DNA of 64,000 nucleotides. Origin: SP5GCR1 sp965199685. Its GTDB lineage: Bacteria; Pseudomonadota; Gammaproteobacteria; Poriferisulfidales; Oxydemutatoraceae. This document shows, piece by piece, positions 34,269-42,856 of the stretch. The notes beneath the pieces are model-generated. The model did no database searches, was not told the DNA's origin, and saw only the letters and a program-made list of their open reading frames with translations. Made by a program: the position numbers and the translations under genes. The stretch's first letter is position 1; every line of letters starts with the position of its first letter. The DNA lies in contig OZ241323.1 of the NCBI GenBank assembly GCA_965199685.1, positions 1,488,001 through 1,552,000 of the forward strand. The letters run 5' to 3'.

Positions 34269-35569
34269 GCGAGTCAGACTCGGCTCTGTGGGATGATACA
34301 ATGCTGGCGTTTGACCACCGTCATCTACGCCATCCGTATAGTGCTCTGCACAGTGAAACAGAGGCCTGGCCGATCGTAGAAGCGCATGGTGTTTATTTGA
34401 AGCTCGGTGATGGCCGTCAACTCATAGACGGTATGTCGTCATGGTGGGCTGCAATCCACGGCTATAATCATCCTCGATTGAATACAGCATTACAAACACA
34501 GCTTCGCAAAATGGCACATGTGATGTTCGGGGGGCTAACACACCCGGCGGCAGTCGGATTGGGGCAGGCTTTGTGTGAGCTACTGCCCTCACCTTTAGAG
34601 TGCATTTTCTTTTGTGATTCAGGTTCGGTCTCAGTAGAAGCTGCAATTAAAATGGCTTTGCAATATCAGCAAGCCAAAGGGGCAAAAAATAAAACCCGAT
34701 TGTTGACAATTCGCGGTGGTTATCACGGAGACACTTTTGCAGCAATGTCGGTTTGCGACCCAGAAAACGGAATGCACCAATTATTTCCCGATATCCTACC
34801 CAAACAAATTTTTGTGTCTGCACCTCATTATAGAGAATGTGAGGATCGAGATGCCGTCAATAAACTTGAACAAACTTTAGAAAACAACGCAGATAACATT
34901 GCCGCAATGATACTAGAACCCATAGTGCAAGGTGCCGGTGGCATGCATATATACCATCCGAGTTATTTGCGTCATGCTAGAGAACTCTGTAGTCAATACG
35001 ATGTATTGCTGATTTTTGACGAAATTGCAACGGGGTTTGGCAGAACAGGAGCTATGTTCGCTTTGCAACACGCCGATGTGGTACCGGATATCATCTGTGT
35101 CGGCAAAGCCTTGGGTGCTGGTTATCTTACTATTGCAGCAACAATAACGACTGAGGCAATCAGCCACATTATAGATTCGGGAGAAGCCGGTGCTTTCATG
35201 CACGGACCCACTTATATGGCAAACCCACTTGCATGTGCGGTCGCATCGGCCAACATAGAATTGCTCAAACAAAATAAATGGCAACAACAAATCTCAGCAA
35301 TAGAACAGCAACTCCTAACCGAACTTGAAGTTTGTAGCCGATACGATTCGGTACGCGAGGTGCGCGTCATGGGCGCAATTGGTATCGTTGAACTGTATAA
35401 GCCCGTTGATGTGACTACGCTATGTAAAACATTCGTCGCACAAGGTGTATGGATTAGACCGTTCCGAAACCTAATCTATATCATGCCACCTTATATCATC
35501 AAGGCAGACGAATTGTCGCAACTTACTGGTGCAATCAGTAGTGTATTACGTGATAGAACCGCCGATTGA
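34265..35569 (+). CDS. bioA: BioA, adenosylmethionine-8-amino-7-oxononanoate aminotransferase
   Basis: PLP enzyme converting KAPA to DAPA in biotin synthesis. It is 434 aa. The N-terminal DGMSSWWAAIHGYNHP (about 58-73) is diagnostic of BioA. The cofactor site includes DSGSVSVEAAIKMA (about 118-131), IFDEIATGFGRTG near 250-262 and the Schiff-base lysine in VGKALGAGYLT near 279-289. No other bio gene is in the window. The last four codons and TGA stop are encoded by a repeat arm (AGAACCGCCGATTGA), so the natural C-terminus may have been slightly altered. Confidence 0.93.
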   Translation: MSESDSALWDDTMLAFDHRHLRHPYSALHSETEAWPIVEAHGVYLKLGDGRQLIDGMSSWWAAIHGYNHPRLNTALQTQLRKMAHVMFGGLTHPAAVGLGQALCELLPSPLECIFFCDSGSVSVEAAIKMALQYQQAKGAKNKTRLLTIRGGYHGDTFAAMSVCDPENGMHQLFPDILPKQIFVSAPHYRECEDRDAVNKLEQTLENNADNIAAMILEPIVQGAGGMHIYHPSYLRHARELCSQYDVLLIFDEIATGFGRTGAMFALQHADVVPDIICVGKALGAGYLTIAATITTEAISHIIDSGEAGAFMHGPTYMANPLACAVASANIELLKQNKWQQQISAIEQQLLTELEVCSRYDSVREVRVMGAIGIVELYKPVDVTTLCKTFVAQGVWIRPFRNLIYIMPPYIIKADELSQLTGAISSVLRDRTAD

Positions 35570-35575
35570 CCTATA
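35554..35575. repeat. Single repeat arm at the convergent ends of bioA and the DUF2256 gene
   Basis: TAGAACCGCCGATTGACCTA is one arm plus loop start of the GCCGATTGA-type hairpin; the second arm is missing. It encodes the bioA stop on the plus strand and lies across the DUF2256 stop on the minus strand. Confidence 0.65.
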
Positions 35576-35708
35576 TTTTTGCTTTTTGAGCGCATGATTT
35601 TGAACAATATTTCACTTCATCCCACACCCTCTCCCATTTCTTGCGCCAGCTAAAAGGTCGCCGACACACCGGGCATATTTTTGTCGGTAGGTCGAATTTC
35701 TTTTTCAT
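35571..35708 (-). CDS. DUF2256 zinc-ribbon-like small protein
   Basis: Small protein of 45 aa (MKKKFDLPTKICPVC start) with two CxxC-like pairs: CPVC (12-15) and CSKSC (35-39), and the hallmark WRKKWERVWDEVKYC (21-35). This matches DUF2256, which is commonly found beside photolyase/cryptochrome-related genes. Its ATG overlaps the stop of the upstream photolyase-like gene (ATGA), indicating co-translation. It is probably metal binding; function unknown. Confidence 0.88.
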   Translation of the reverse strand: MKKKFDLPTKICPVCRRPFSWRKKWERVWDEVKYCSKSCAQKAKI

Positions 35709-37228
35709 AAAAGGCTATCCAGAAATTTCCTGCTCTCATGAGCGATAGCTCTCTTCCTCTCTTCATTCATCCGATCGTAAGTTTTGTACATCATCGCTAT
35801 GCGATGATTGAATTGAAGTTTGTCGCGATTACGGGCCAAGAAATCCCAATAAAGATAATTAAACGGACACGCATCGGGTCCGTTTTTCTTTGTGACCTTG
35901 TAGTTACAATTTTTACAGTAATCGGACATCTTGTTTATGTAAGAACCACCAGCAGCATAGGGCTTACTGGCTAGGTAGCCGCCATCGGCAAACAATATCA
36001 TGCCCGAGACATTCGGTAGCTCAACCCATTCGTAGGCATCGGCGTAGACAATCAAGAACCATTCATTGACCTGTTTGGGATCAATTCCCGCAAGTAGCGC
36101 AAAATTGCCCAGCACCATAAGACGCTGAATATGATGGGCATAAGCGTTTTGCTTAGTTTCCGAAACACAGCGAGCCAAACAGTTCATTTTGGTGTCTGCC
36201 GTCCAATAAAAATCGGGAAGATTGCGCTTGGCTTGAAAAAAATTCTGTAGCGCATAATCGGGCATTTTAAGCCAATAAACACCGCGTATATATTCGCGCC
36301 AACCGACTATCTGGCGAATAAATCCCTCCACCGCGTTGAGCGGTGCTTGCCCTTGATGATAAGCATTCTCGGCAGCCTTTACACACTCAAGAGGTAGCAG
36401 CAAGCCACAATTCAGATAGAAGCTGAGATGTGAATGATACATCCACGGTTCCCCTTCAATCATCGCATCTTGATAATCGCCGAAATAACCAAGCCTTTGT
36501 TCAATAAACAGGTTCAACACTTGCAAAGCCTGATCGCGTGTAACGGCGTGATAAAAAGGCTCAAGATCTCCAAAATGGTTGGGAAATCGTTCTGCAATGA
36601 GTGCCATTACATCGCGTGTGATATCGTCTATATCTTCGATGTAAGGCTTGGGAATGTCTAATCCTTCTTTCGGAGGTTTTCTGTTTTCTGAATCATAATT
36701 CCACTTCCCGCCGATGGGTTCATCGCCATCCATAAGAATATGATATTTTTTTCTCATCTCTCGATAGAAATATTCCATCCGTAGTTGATTACGACCCTCT
36801 GCCCATTTAGAAAAATCCTCTGGAGTACAAAGAAATCGGTAGTCGGGTCTGATTTCAACGGGAATGGCAAATTTATCCTCCCATTGTTTAATATCGGACA
36901 GAACACGGTATTCGCCCGGATGCGTTACTACGATACGTTCAATATCATGCCGCTTTAGCGCGCGTTCAACTTCATTACTAAACGATCCTCCATTATTCGG
37001 GTCATTAAGTTTGGTATATTCAATCTTGTATCCATCTGCTTCCAACGACTTTGCAAAATGACGCATGGCAGAAAAAAGAAAAGCAATTTTCTTTTTGTGA
37101 TGCTTGACATAGCTCGCCTCGTCCCATACCTCACACATAAGAATGATATCCTTAACCGGATCGTAGCCTTCAAGGCTTGTAATTGAGTGCGAAAGCTGAT
37201 CGCCTAATATAAGACGAAGTGTTGTCAT
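35705..37228 (-). CDS. Cryptochrome/photolyase-related protein (FeS-BCP type)
   Basis: Protein of 507 aa matching the bacterial cryptochromes/(6-4) photolyases with an iron-sulfur cluster. The N-terminal Rossmann part starts LRLILGDQLSHSI. The FAD-binding helical domain includes FIRQIVGWREYIRGVYW (about 305-321), AYAHHIQRLMVLGNFAL near 363-379 and DAYEWVELPNVSGM near 399-412. Cysteines near 349-353 (CLARC) and in DYCKNCNYKV and ACPFNYLYWD are the likely cluster ligands. It is followed by DUF2256 with a 4-nt overlap. Repair of (6-4) photoproducts or light sensing are both possible. Confidence 0.9.
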   Translation of the reverse strand: MTTLRLILGDQLSHSITSLEGYDPVKDIILMCEVWDEASYVKHHKKKIAFLFSAMRHFAKSLEADGYKIEYTKLNDPNNGGSFSNEVERALKRHDIERIVVTHPGEYRVLSDIKQWEDKFAIPVEIRPDYRFLCTPEDFSKWAEGRNQLRMEYFYREMRKKYHILMDGDEPIGGKWNYDSENRKPPKEGLDIPKPYIEDIDDITRDVMALIAERFPNHFGDLEPFYHAVTRDQALQVLNLFIEQRLGYFGDYQDAMIEGEPWMYHSHLSFYLNCGLLLPLECVKAAENAYHQGQAPLNAVEGFIRQIVGWREYIRGVYWLKMPDYALQNFFQAKRNLPDFYWTADTKMNCLARCVSETKQNAYAHHIQRLMVLGNFALLAGIDPKQVNEWFLIVYADAYEWVELPNVSGMILFADGGYLASKPYAAGGSYINKMSDYCKNCNYKVTKKNGPDACPFNYLYWDFLARNRDKLQFNHRIAMMYKTYDRMNEERKRAIAHESRKFLDSLL

Positions 37229-37283
37229 TGAGTATTCTTGGAAGGCTATAGCCTATCCACAATGGCTTCAGGGACGGTGCCCA

Positions 37284-37715
37284 TCATGCGACAATTCCTG
37301 AAATGACCAATGTTGAAACAACAATAGCTGTTGCAAAACAACGCATCTGAAAATAGCTACGGGTAATGAGATTATGTTGGAAAAGTCTTTGATCGATAAC
37401 CAACAAAAATAGAAATGCTAGTATGAAGATTACGAGTAACGGTTTAAAGGGTAATACCAAAAAAGCAAACCACAGTGGAACAACAATAACATTACTTGAT
37501 ATCGGCAAATAATATTGCCATTTATTCTTCATATAAAGATGTTGTCCCCAGTGATTGCCGGCTATGAAGGTTGCAATAATAAGCGCATACACACTTAAAA
37601 TTTGCTTTGTGGCACCTAGCAATGGTAATGATGTTATATCAAATGCCAGACAGACAGCACAAATAATAAACGGCAACGCTCCGGCATAAGTGAGATAGAG
37701 ATACAGCTTTTTCAT
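37284..37715 (-). CDS. DUF3429 membrane protein
   Basis: Small integral membrane protein of 143 aa with four to five predicted membrane segments (about 10-28, 38-55, 68-88, 90-108 and 122-142). The segment LSVYALIIATFIAGNHWGQHL (split over about 40-60) is characteristic of DUF3429. It is upstream of the photolyase-like gene by 55 bp on the same strand, which is a common neighbourhood. Function unknown. Confidence 0.8.
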   Translation of the reverse strand: MKKLYLYLTYAGALPFIICAVCLAFDITSLPLLGATKQILSVYALIIATFIAGNHWGQHLYMKNKWQYYLPISSNVIVVPLWFAFLVLPFKPLLVIFILAFLFLLVIDQRLFQHNLITRSYFQMRCFATAIVVSTLVISGIVA

Positions 37716-37833
37716 TTGACTTGAAATCGTGTTACTTTAAGGCATACGCAACGAACAGAAATGTTGACCAGCTTAATCTGCTTGGCTACACCACAGAGAT
37801 TCCGGAAATTTGAACTTAGCCATCAAACGGCTA

Positions 37834-37926
37834 TGGCGGAGAGAGAGGGATTCGAACCCTCGATGGAGCTACAAACCCCATACTCCCTTAGCAGGGGAGC
37901 GCCTTCAGCCGCTCGGCCATCTCTCC
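37834..37926 (-). tRNA. tRNA-Ser (GCT)
   Basis: On the minus strand, acceptor GGAGAGA pairs with TCTCTCC, followed by G73 and encoded CCA (37836-37834). Anticodon stem CTCCC/GGGAG around loop CTGCTAA gives GCT. A long class II variable arm (TATGGGGTTTGTAGCTCCATC) and T arm GGGTTCGAATCCC are present. The lysC-csrA-tRNA-Ser order is the standard gammaproteobacterial one. Confidence 0.96.
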
Positions 37927-37947
37927 GCAACCGGAAAGCAAACTTCT

Positions 37948-38166
37948 TCAATGCGAGGCGACAACATCAGATTTTTTCTCTTTGTTTTCGACAGATTCCT
38001 TATCGGCATTTTTCCTTTTATCATAAATCTCCTCACGATAAACATCTATACCTCTAGGCGCAGAAATGCCAATTCTTATTTGACTTCCTCTTACTCCCAA
38101 AACAGTAACACTAACCTCATCTCCTACTTTGAATGTCTCTCCTATCCTTCTCGTTAAAATTAACAT
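37948..38166 (-). CDS. csrA: CsrA, carbon storage regulator
   Basis: RNA-binding dimer that blocks or stabilises target mRNAs at GGA-containing sites. The N-terminal 50 residues (MLILTRRIGETFKVGDEVSV, then GSQIRIGISAPRGIDVYREE) match CsrA; Arg44-equivalent in the last segment is a known RNA contact. It is 72 aa, about 10 residues longer than E. coli CsrA, with a charged tail (KESVENKEKKS). AGGAGGAAT is a strong ribosome binding site upstream. A repeat copy (38220-38402) separates it from lysC. Confidence 0.95.
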   Translation of the reverse strand: MLILTRRIGETFKVGDEVSVTVLGVRGSQIRIGISAPRGIDVYREEIYDKRKNADKESVENKEKKSDVVASH

Positions 38167-38219
38167 AATAATATTCCTCCTGTCGGCATATTATATAACA
38201 CTATTAAAGTATTGATACT

Positions 38220-38402
38220 GGGACTGTTGAAAAATAGAACCGCCGATTGAACTACTGTCTCAATCGGCGGTTCTATCTGACGGGGTGGTGTTTTGTGTAC
38301 CTACCATTTAGGACAAGCCTTAGCTTGTCCGACCTATATACCCATGTGAAGGTTCTGCACAATGTTACGCCGTTTGTGCAACCGCAACAAACGGCAGTTC
38401 TA
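38220..38402 (+). repeat. Mosaic hairpin repeat between csrA and lysC
   Basis: Left terminal repeat GGGACTGTTGAAAAA at 38220, then a perfect 17-bp inverted repeat with arms at 38234-38250 and 38260-38276 (GCCGATTGA type), then the GGACAAG/CTTGTCC hairpin, the link GAAGGTTCTGCACAATG and a GCCGTTTGT/ACAAACGGC hairpin. It carries two alternative hairpin types in one copy. Its end supplies the lysC stop codon (minus strand TAG at 38402-38400). Confidence 0.8.
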
Positions 38403-39623
38403 CTTATCGTTATCAAGCGCAAAAGCTCGATGCAGGGTTTGCACGGCTTTTTGCATCATTTCTTCTTTTATAACGATGGAGATTTTTATCTCTGAGGTGG
38501 ATATCATGCGTATATCTATGCCAGCCTCGGCAAGTGCACTAAACATTTTAGAAGCAACGCCTGCGTGTGAGCGCATGCCGACTCCGACCAAAGAAACTTT
38601 GACGATGTCGTCGGTACCTATAACTCGTCCCGAACCTAACTTTTCAACCGTTGTTTTTAGAATTTCCATTGCTTCACGATAATCTCTGCGGTTTACGGTG
38701 AAAGTGAAATCGGCAATGCCGTCGCGCGAACCTACATTTTGGACAATCATATCTATCTCTATGTTTGCCTCTGCGATAGGTTCCAATATACCTGCAGCAA
38801 CGCCGGGTCTATCCGGCACACCGCGCACGGTGAGCTGTGCCTCATCTTGATTGCAAGCGACACCCGAGATTCTTAGTTCTTCCATCGAATTTTCCTCATA
38901 GCTAATCAGTGTGCCTTGACCCTCTTTGAAAGTAGACAGCACCCTAAGCGGTACATTATACTTGCCCGCCAATTCTACCGAACGGATCTGTAGCACCTTT
39001 GAACCTAGACTTGCCATTTCCAACATTTCTTCAAAGGTAATCGAGACAAGGCGGCGAGCTTTAGGCTCTATACGCGGGTCGGTGGTATAAATACCGTCTA
39101 CATCGGTATAGATCCTACATTCTTCGCACTTGAGTTTTGCCGCAACTGCAACTGCCGTGGTATCCGAACCACCTCGCCCCAGCGTGGTGATGTTGCCGTG
39201 TTCGTCCATACCTTGAAATCCGGCGATGACCACGACTTTTCCTTGCTCCAAGCGATGTTTGATTTTGTGCTCGTCTATAGACCGAATACGCGCCTTATTA
39301 TGGCTTTGATCGGTCATCATGCCGGCCTGCCAACCAGTCATAGATATCGCTGCGACACCCCGTTTGTTCAAAGCGATTGCCAATAACGCGGCACTGCTTT
39401 GCTCACCGGTTGCCAATAGTGCATCAAGTTCTCTACCGCTATAATGTGCATCGACTTTTTGAGCCAATCCTATCAAACGGTCGGTCTCGCCACTCATCGC
39501 CGACACGACCACAATGACTTGATGCCCTTGCCGTTGGGTTTTGTGGACTATCGTTGCAACATGTTCTATCAATTCAACGGAGGCAACCGACGTGCCGCCG
39601 AATTTCTGGACTATTACGGACAT
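38400..39623 (-). CDS. lysC: Aspartokinase
   Basis: Phosphorylates aspartate, first step to lysine, threonine and methionine. It is 407 aa. The kinase domain starts VIVQKFGGTSVASVELIEHV; TTLGRGGSDTTAVAVA (about 146-161) and YTDVDGIYTTDPR near 173-185 are substrate and ATP sites. Two ACT domains follow from about 265 (VRGVPDRPGVAAGILEPIAE and VGVGMRSHAGVASKMF), so feedback inhibition by lysine and/or threonine is expected. The stop codon is inside a repeat. Confidence 0.95.
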   Translation of the reverse strand: MSVIVQKFGGTSVASVELIEHVATIVHKTQRQGHQVIVVVSAMSGETDRLIGLAQKVDAHYSGRELDALLATGEQSSAALLAIALNKRGVAAISMTGWQAGMMTDQSHNKARIRSIDEHKIKHRLEQGKVVVIAGFQGMDEHGNITTLGRGGSDTTAVAVAAKLKCEECRIYTDVDGIYTTDPRIEPKARRLVSITFEEMLEMASLGSKVLQIRSVELAGKYNVPLRVLSTFKEGQGTLISYEENSMEELRISGVACNQDEAQLTVRGVPDRPGVAAGILEPIAEANIEIDMIVQNVGSRDGIADFTFTVNRRDYREAMEILKTTVEKLGSGRVIGTDDIVKVSLVGVGMRSHAGVASKMFSALAEAGIDIRMISTSEIKISIVIKEEMMQKAVQTLHRAFALDNDK

Positions 39624-39648
39624 TAAACTAGGTTTTGATAATTATTTA

Positions 39649-40428
39649 TTAAAAGCTCGGATACACTACTTCATCAGGCAAACCATAACAAGTATCGTAT
39701 TCTACCCTAACTAGGTACAAACCATCACTCGCAGCAGTCACCCCGCCTTGTGTACGATCGCGTTTCGTCAATACTTCGGCAACCCACTGTACGGAACGAG
39801 TGCCGTCGCCGACCTCAATCAAAACTCCGGCAATATTGCGCACCATATATTGCACAAATGCGTTTGCACAAATGTCTATATAGATCAGGTGCCGGTCTCG
39901 GCGCACGTCAATCGTATAGACACATCTAATTGGTGTTTTAGACTGACAGCCGGCACTGCGAAAGCTACTAAAATCATGCTCGCCGATTAAAACTTGCGCC
40001 GCCCTATGCATGGCCTTTGCATCCAAAGGTCTATAAATATGTGTGGTCAGATCGTTCAACAAAGCGGAAGATTGCGGTGTATTCCAAATAATATATCGGT
40101 AGTAGCGTTTGATCGCACTTTTGCGCGCGTCAAAGTCGGTAGCCGCTGGTTGTATCCATCGCATACGGATATCTTTACTCATGTTTGCATTGCAACCGCG
40201 CAACCATTCGTTCTCCAAACGCACTGCAGCAGTCTCAAAATGAACGACCTGACCGGTGGCATGTACGCCACTATCGGTACGTCCCGCACAAACAGTTCGC
40301 ACTGGGCTGTCCGCGACTTTTGTTAATGCTCTCTCTAAACAATCTTGTACACTGGGTGCATGCGACTGGCTTTGCCAACCGTCAAACGCAGTACCTTTAT
40401 ATTCGATACCGGCGGCAAACTTCATCAC
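39649..40428 (-). CDS. truA: TruA, tRNA pseudouridine(38-40) synthase
   Basis: Pseudouridylates positions 38-40 in the anticodon arm of many tRNAs. It is 259 aa. The catalytic Asp is in CAGRTDSGVHATGQVVHFET (about 47-66). Also visible are IEYKGTAFDGWQSQ near the N-terminus, RYYRYIIWN near 107-115, and FVQYMVRNIAGVLIEVGDG near 190-208. Its ATG overlaps the end of the fimV-like gene (4 nt). The frequent downstream gene trpF is absent; lysC follows instead. Confidence 0.95.
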   Translation of the reverse strand: MMKFAAGIEYKGTAFDGWQSQSHAPSVQDCLERALTKVADSPVRTVCAGRTDSGVHATGQVVHFETAAVRLENEWLRGCNANMSKDIRMRWIQPAATDFDARKSAIKRYYRYIIWNTPQSSALLNDLTTHIYRPLDAKAMHRAAQVLIGEHDFSSFRSAGCQSKTPIRCVYTIDVRRDRHLIYIDICANAFVQYMVRNIAGVLIEVGDGTRSVQWVAEVLTKRDRTQGGVTAASDGLYLVRVEYDTCYGLPDEVVYPSF

Positions 40429-41786
40429 CCCATCTTATCTCGCAAATTGCGTATATGCGCTAGTTGTTGCGGATCTTGGCTTTGCTGCTCTATCTCTTTG
40501 AGCAAGCGACGCGCTTCTTCGTGTTCTCCCATTTCTATATAAGCCTCGGCGCGGTTGAGCTTAGCGATGATAGGATCGCCATCGCTTTTTTGCTCTTTAT
40601 CCTCTTTATCTACAGGATTGATATACACTTGCGGAGTGCGTAATTTTTCTAAGTTCTTTTGTCCAGGTAAAGACATTTTAGTTCGGCTTGCATCAACAGG
40701 TCGTCCTACAGCTTGTGTTTTTTGCCCCAAAAATAATCGTATGCTCAATAGCAATAGTAAAGCACCTAAAAATACCGAGACCGCAACCCAAACTTTGGCA
40801 TTGGACAATAACGGTTTCTTGCCCCAATCCATATAAACCAACCAACTCTGATAATCCAACCAATCTAGTGTTTCTACATGTTCTGATTTCGGTGGCGGTG
40901 GTTCTTTGGCACGCTGCTGCATTGCCAAATCCTCTTGTATCTTCGCATATCTAAGTTCGTAGAGTGTATTTTCGAGTATCGCTACACGTTCTTTCTCAAA
41001 ATCCAACTGACTACTTTTAGTGGTTCCTTCCTCTAAGGTGTGTTCGGTTGCTTGCTTAAATAATGCTTTCAATATCAAAAAATCGCGCTGACCGAATAAC
41101 GCAGCAGCCACTGCGCGCGCATTGCCAGACTCGGCCTTGATGCGGTTGAAGAACGCCTTTTGCCGTTCGTTGAGCAACGCCCTGATACCGATGATAAAAC
41201 TTAGACTTAGCTCAGCAGAGTCAATACTCGTAATTAACTTCTGCTCGCCACCTTGATCTGTCTCGGTGACTAAAGATTGTAATTGACCCCACGCCTCTGT
41301 TCCCGATATCTTTTGCGAGGTAGCAAGTTTATTCGTTAAATAATTTAGCATTTCGGCAGGTGTCATCGCTCTGATCACCTCCACAATCGGAGCAGGTGGT
41401 TCTTTCAATACAACTTGATAAACCTTTTGCAAATTTTCCTTACCGTTGCCGATACGGACAATCAAATCAAAGTTAGGTTGGTTAATCGATACAATACTAC
41501 TGACGGCAACATAAGGTGCGCTTGCAGATGCTACGATTTCCATCACCAGGCGGTCATGCAAGCCGTTAATATATTGAAGACCTTGTGCTTGATACTCGTC
41601 TTGATCAACCAAGATTACATACCAGTCGCTTAAGTTATCGGCTTCTATGCCTTGCAACGCAACCTCGGCATCAAGTATTTGTTGCTCCTCGCTATTAACC
41701 CTAATTTCACCCAATTCCAATGCCGTTGCCGAGCTTAGCATCAAACATCCGAACACGAACAATGAAAATAACCGATGTTTAGACAT
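40425..41786 (-). CDS. FimV-like protein, shortened
   Basis: FimV is an inner-membrane protein with a periplasmic part, linked to polar organisation, type IV pili and type II secretion. This 453-aa protein has a signal peptide (about 1-22), the N-terminal FimV domain (LGEIRVNSEEQQILDAEVAL, about 25-44), one membrane helix near 325-345 (VAVSVFLGALLLLLSIRLF) and a C-terminal TPR-like end (AEAYIEMGEHEEARRLLKEI). It has no clear LysM domain and is much shorter than the ~700-900-aa proteins of Pseudomonas. Position between asd and truA is the conserved fimV locus. It overlaps asd by 8 nt. Confidence 0.8.
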   Translation of the reverse strand: MSKHRLFSLFVFGCLMLSSATALELGEIRVNSEEQQILDAEVALQGIEADNLSDWYVILVDQDEYQAQGLQYINGLHDRLVMEIVASASAPYVAVSSIVSINQPNFDLIVRIGNGKENLQKVYQVVLKEPPAPIVEVIRAMTPAEMLNYLTNKLATSQKISGTEAWGQLQSLVTETDQGGEQKLITSIDSAELSLSFIIGIRALLNERQKAFFNRIKAESGNARAVAAALFGQRDFLILKALFKQATEHTLEEGTTKSSQLDFEKERVAILENTLYELRYAKIQEDLAMQQRAKEPPPPKSEHVETLDWLDYQSWLVYMDWGKKPLLSNAKVWVAVSVFLGALLLLLSIRLFLGQKTQAVGRPVDASRTKMSLPGQKNLEKLRTPQVYINPVDKEDKEQKSDGDPIIAKLNRAEAYIEMGEHEEARRLLKEIEQQSQDPQQLAHIRNLRDKMG

Positions 41787-42807
41787 GGTTCAGGTATTCG
41801 CGAATCATCAATTCTGCTATTTGCACGCTGTTGGTTGCAGCCCCTTTACGCAAATTGTCGGCAACCACCCACACATTGAGACCGCAAGGATGCGATATAT
41901 CCTTGCGTATGCGTCCAACCCAAACTGCGTCTTGGTCATCTGCCTCAGTTACAGCTGTCGGATAAGCACCTTCCACGCGCTCGTCCAGCACAGTAACACC
42001 GGGTGCTTTCTCCAGCACTTCGCGGGCAGCGATTTCGTCAATCTCCTGCTTGAACTCTATGTGTATAGCCTCCGAATGTCCGTTGACAACTGGTATGCGT
42101 ACCGCTGTGGGATTGACCTTAATGCTCTCATCCTCCAAAATCTTTTGTGTTTCCCATACCATTTTCATTTCCTCTCTGGTATAGCCATTCTCCATAAAGC
42201 AGTCTATCTGCGGTAAGGCATTAAACGCAATCTGCTTAGGATAAATCTCAGGTTGCACCGTCTCGTTATTAAGCTCCAGACGGGTTTGCGATAACATCTC
42301 CTCCACGGCGCGTCTGCCGGCACCCGATACAGCCTGATATGTTGCCACATTGACGCGGCTTATTTGAAACAAATCATGCAGTGGTTTTAGAACCATAACC
42401 ATTTGTATCGTAGAGCAATTGGGGTTGGCTATAATGCGATGCTTTTTATAATGCGCAGCGGCGTGCGGGTTAACCTCCGGCACCACGAGGGGAATATCTG
42501 CCTCGTTGCGAAAACGAGAGGTGTTGTCTATTACGATATTACCAGCTTTTGCTGCACGCGGCGCATAGATATCCGAAACCGAGGCACCTGCCGAAAATAG
42601 TGCGAGTGTCGTATGCGTGAAATCAAAATCATCGAGTAGACCGACCTCGTAGGATTGACCTCTGAATTGAACTATGCTGCCTGCTGAACGTTTGCTGGCG
42701 AGGGGATATAAACAATTCACCGGAAAGCTATGCTGCTCTAAGACCTTGAGCATCATCTCACCGACCGCTCCGGTTGCGCCTACCACCGCTATATTTACCT
42801 TTTCCAT
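41779..42807 (-). CDS. asd: Aspartate-semialdehyde dehydrogenase
   Basis: Reduces aspartyl phosphate to the semialdehyde for lysine, threonine and methionine synthesis. It is 342 aa. NADP-binding motif is VVGATGAVGEMML (about 8-20). The catalytic cysteine is in IIANPNCSTIQMVM (about 129-142). ISRVNVATYQAVSGAGRRAV follows. The residues HIEFKQEID carry a substrate-binding region. It lies 49 bp downstream of leuB and overlaps the fimV-like gene. Confidence 0.95.
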   Translation of the reverse strand: MEKVNIAVVGATGAVGEMMLKVLEQHSFPVNCLYPLASKRSAGSIVQFRGQSYEVGLLDDFDFTHTTLALFSAGASVSDIYAPRAAKAGNIVIDNTSRFRNEADIPLVVPEVNPHAAAHYKKHRIIANPNCSTIQMVMVLKPLHDLFQISRVNVATYQAVSGAGRRAVEEMLSQTRLELNNETVQPEIYPKQIAFNALPQIDCFMENGYTREEMKMVWETQKILEDESIKVNPTAVRIPVVNGHSEAIHIEFKQEIDEIAAREVLEKAPGVTVLDERVEGAYPTAVTEADDQDAVWVGRIRKDISHPCGLNVWVVADNLRKGAATNSVQIAELMIREYLNHV

Positions 42808-42856
42808 CTTGTATTTCTATTCTATTGATCCGTTTGTACTAACCAAGCGTATCATT

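Noticed and set aside
37761..38157. Plus-strand frames across tRNA-Ser and csrA
   Set aside because: They lie antisense to a well-formed tRNA and csrA, and contain the translated tRNA sequence (EREGFEPSMEL), a common false ORF.
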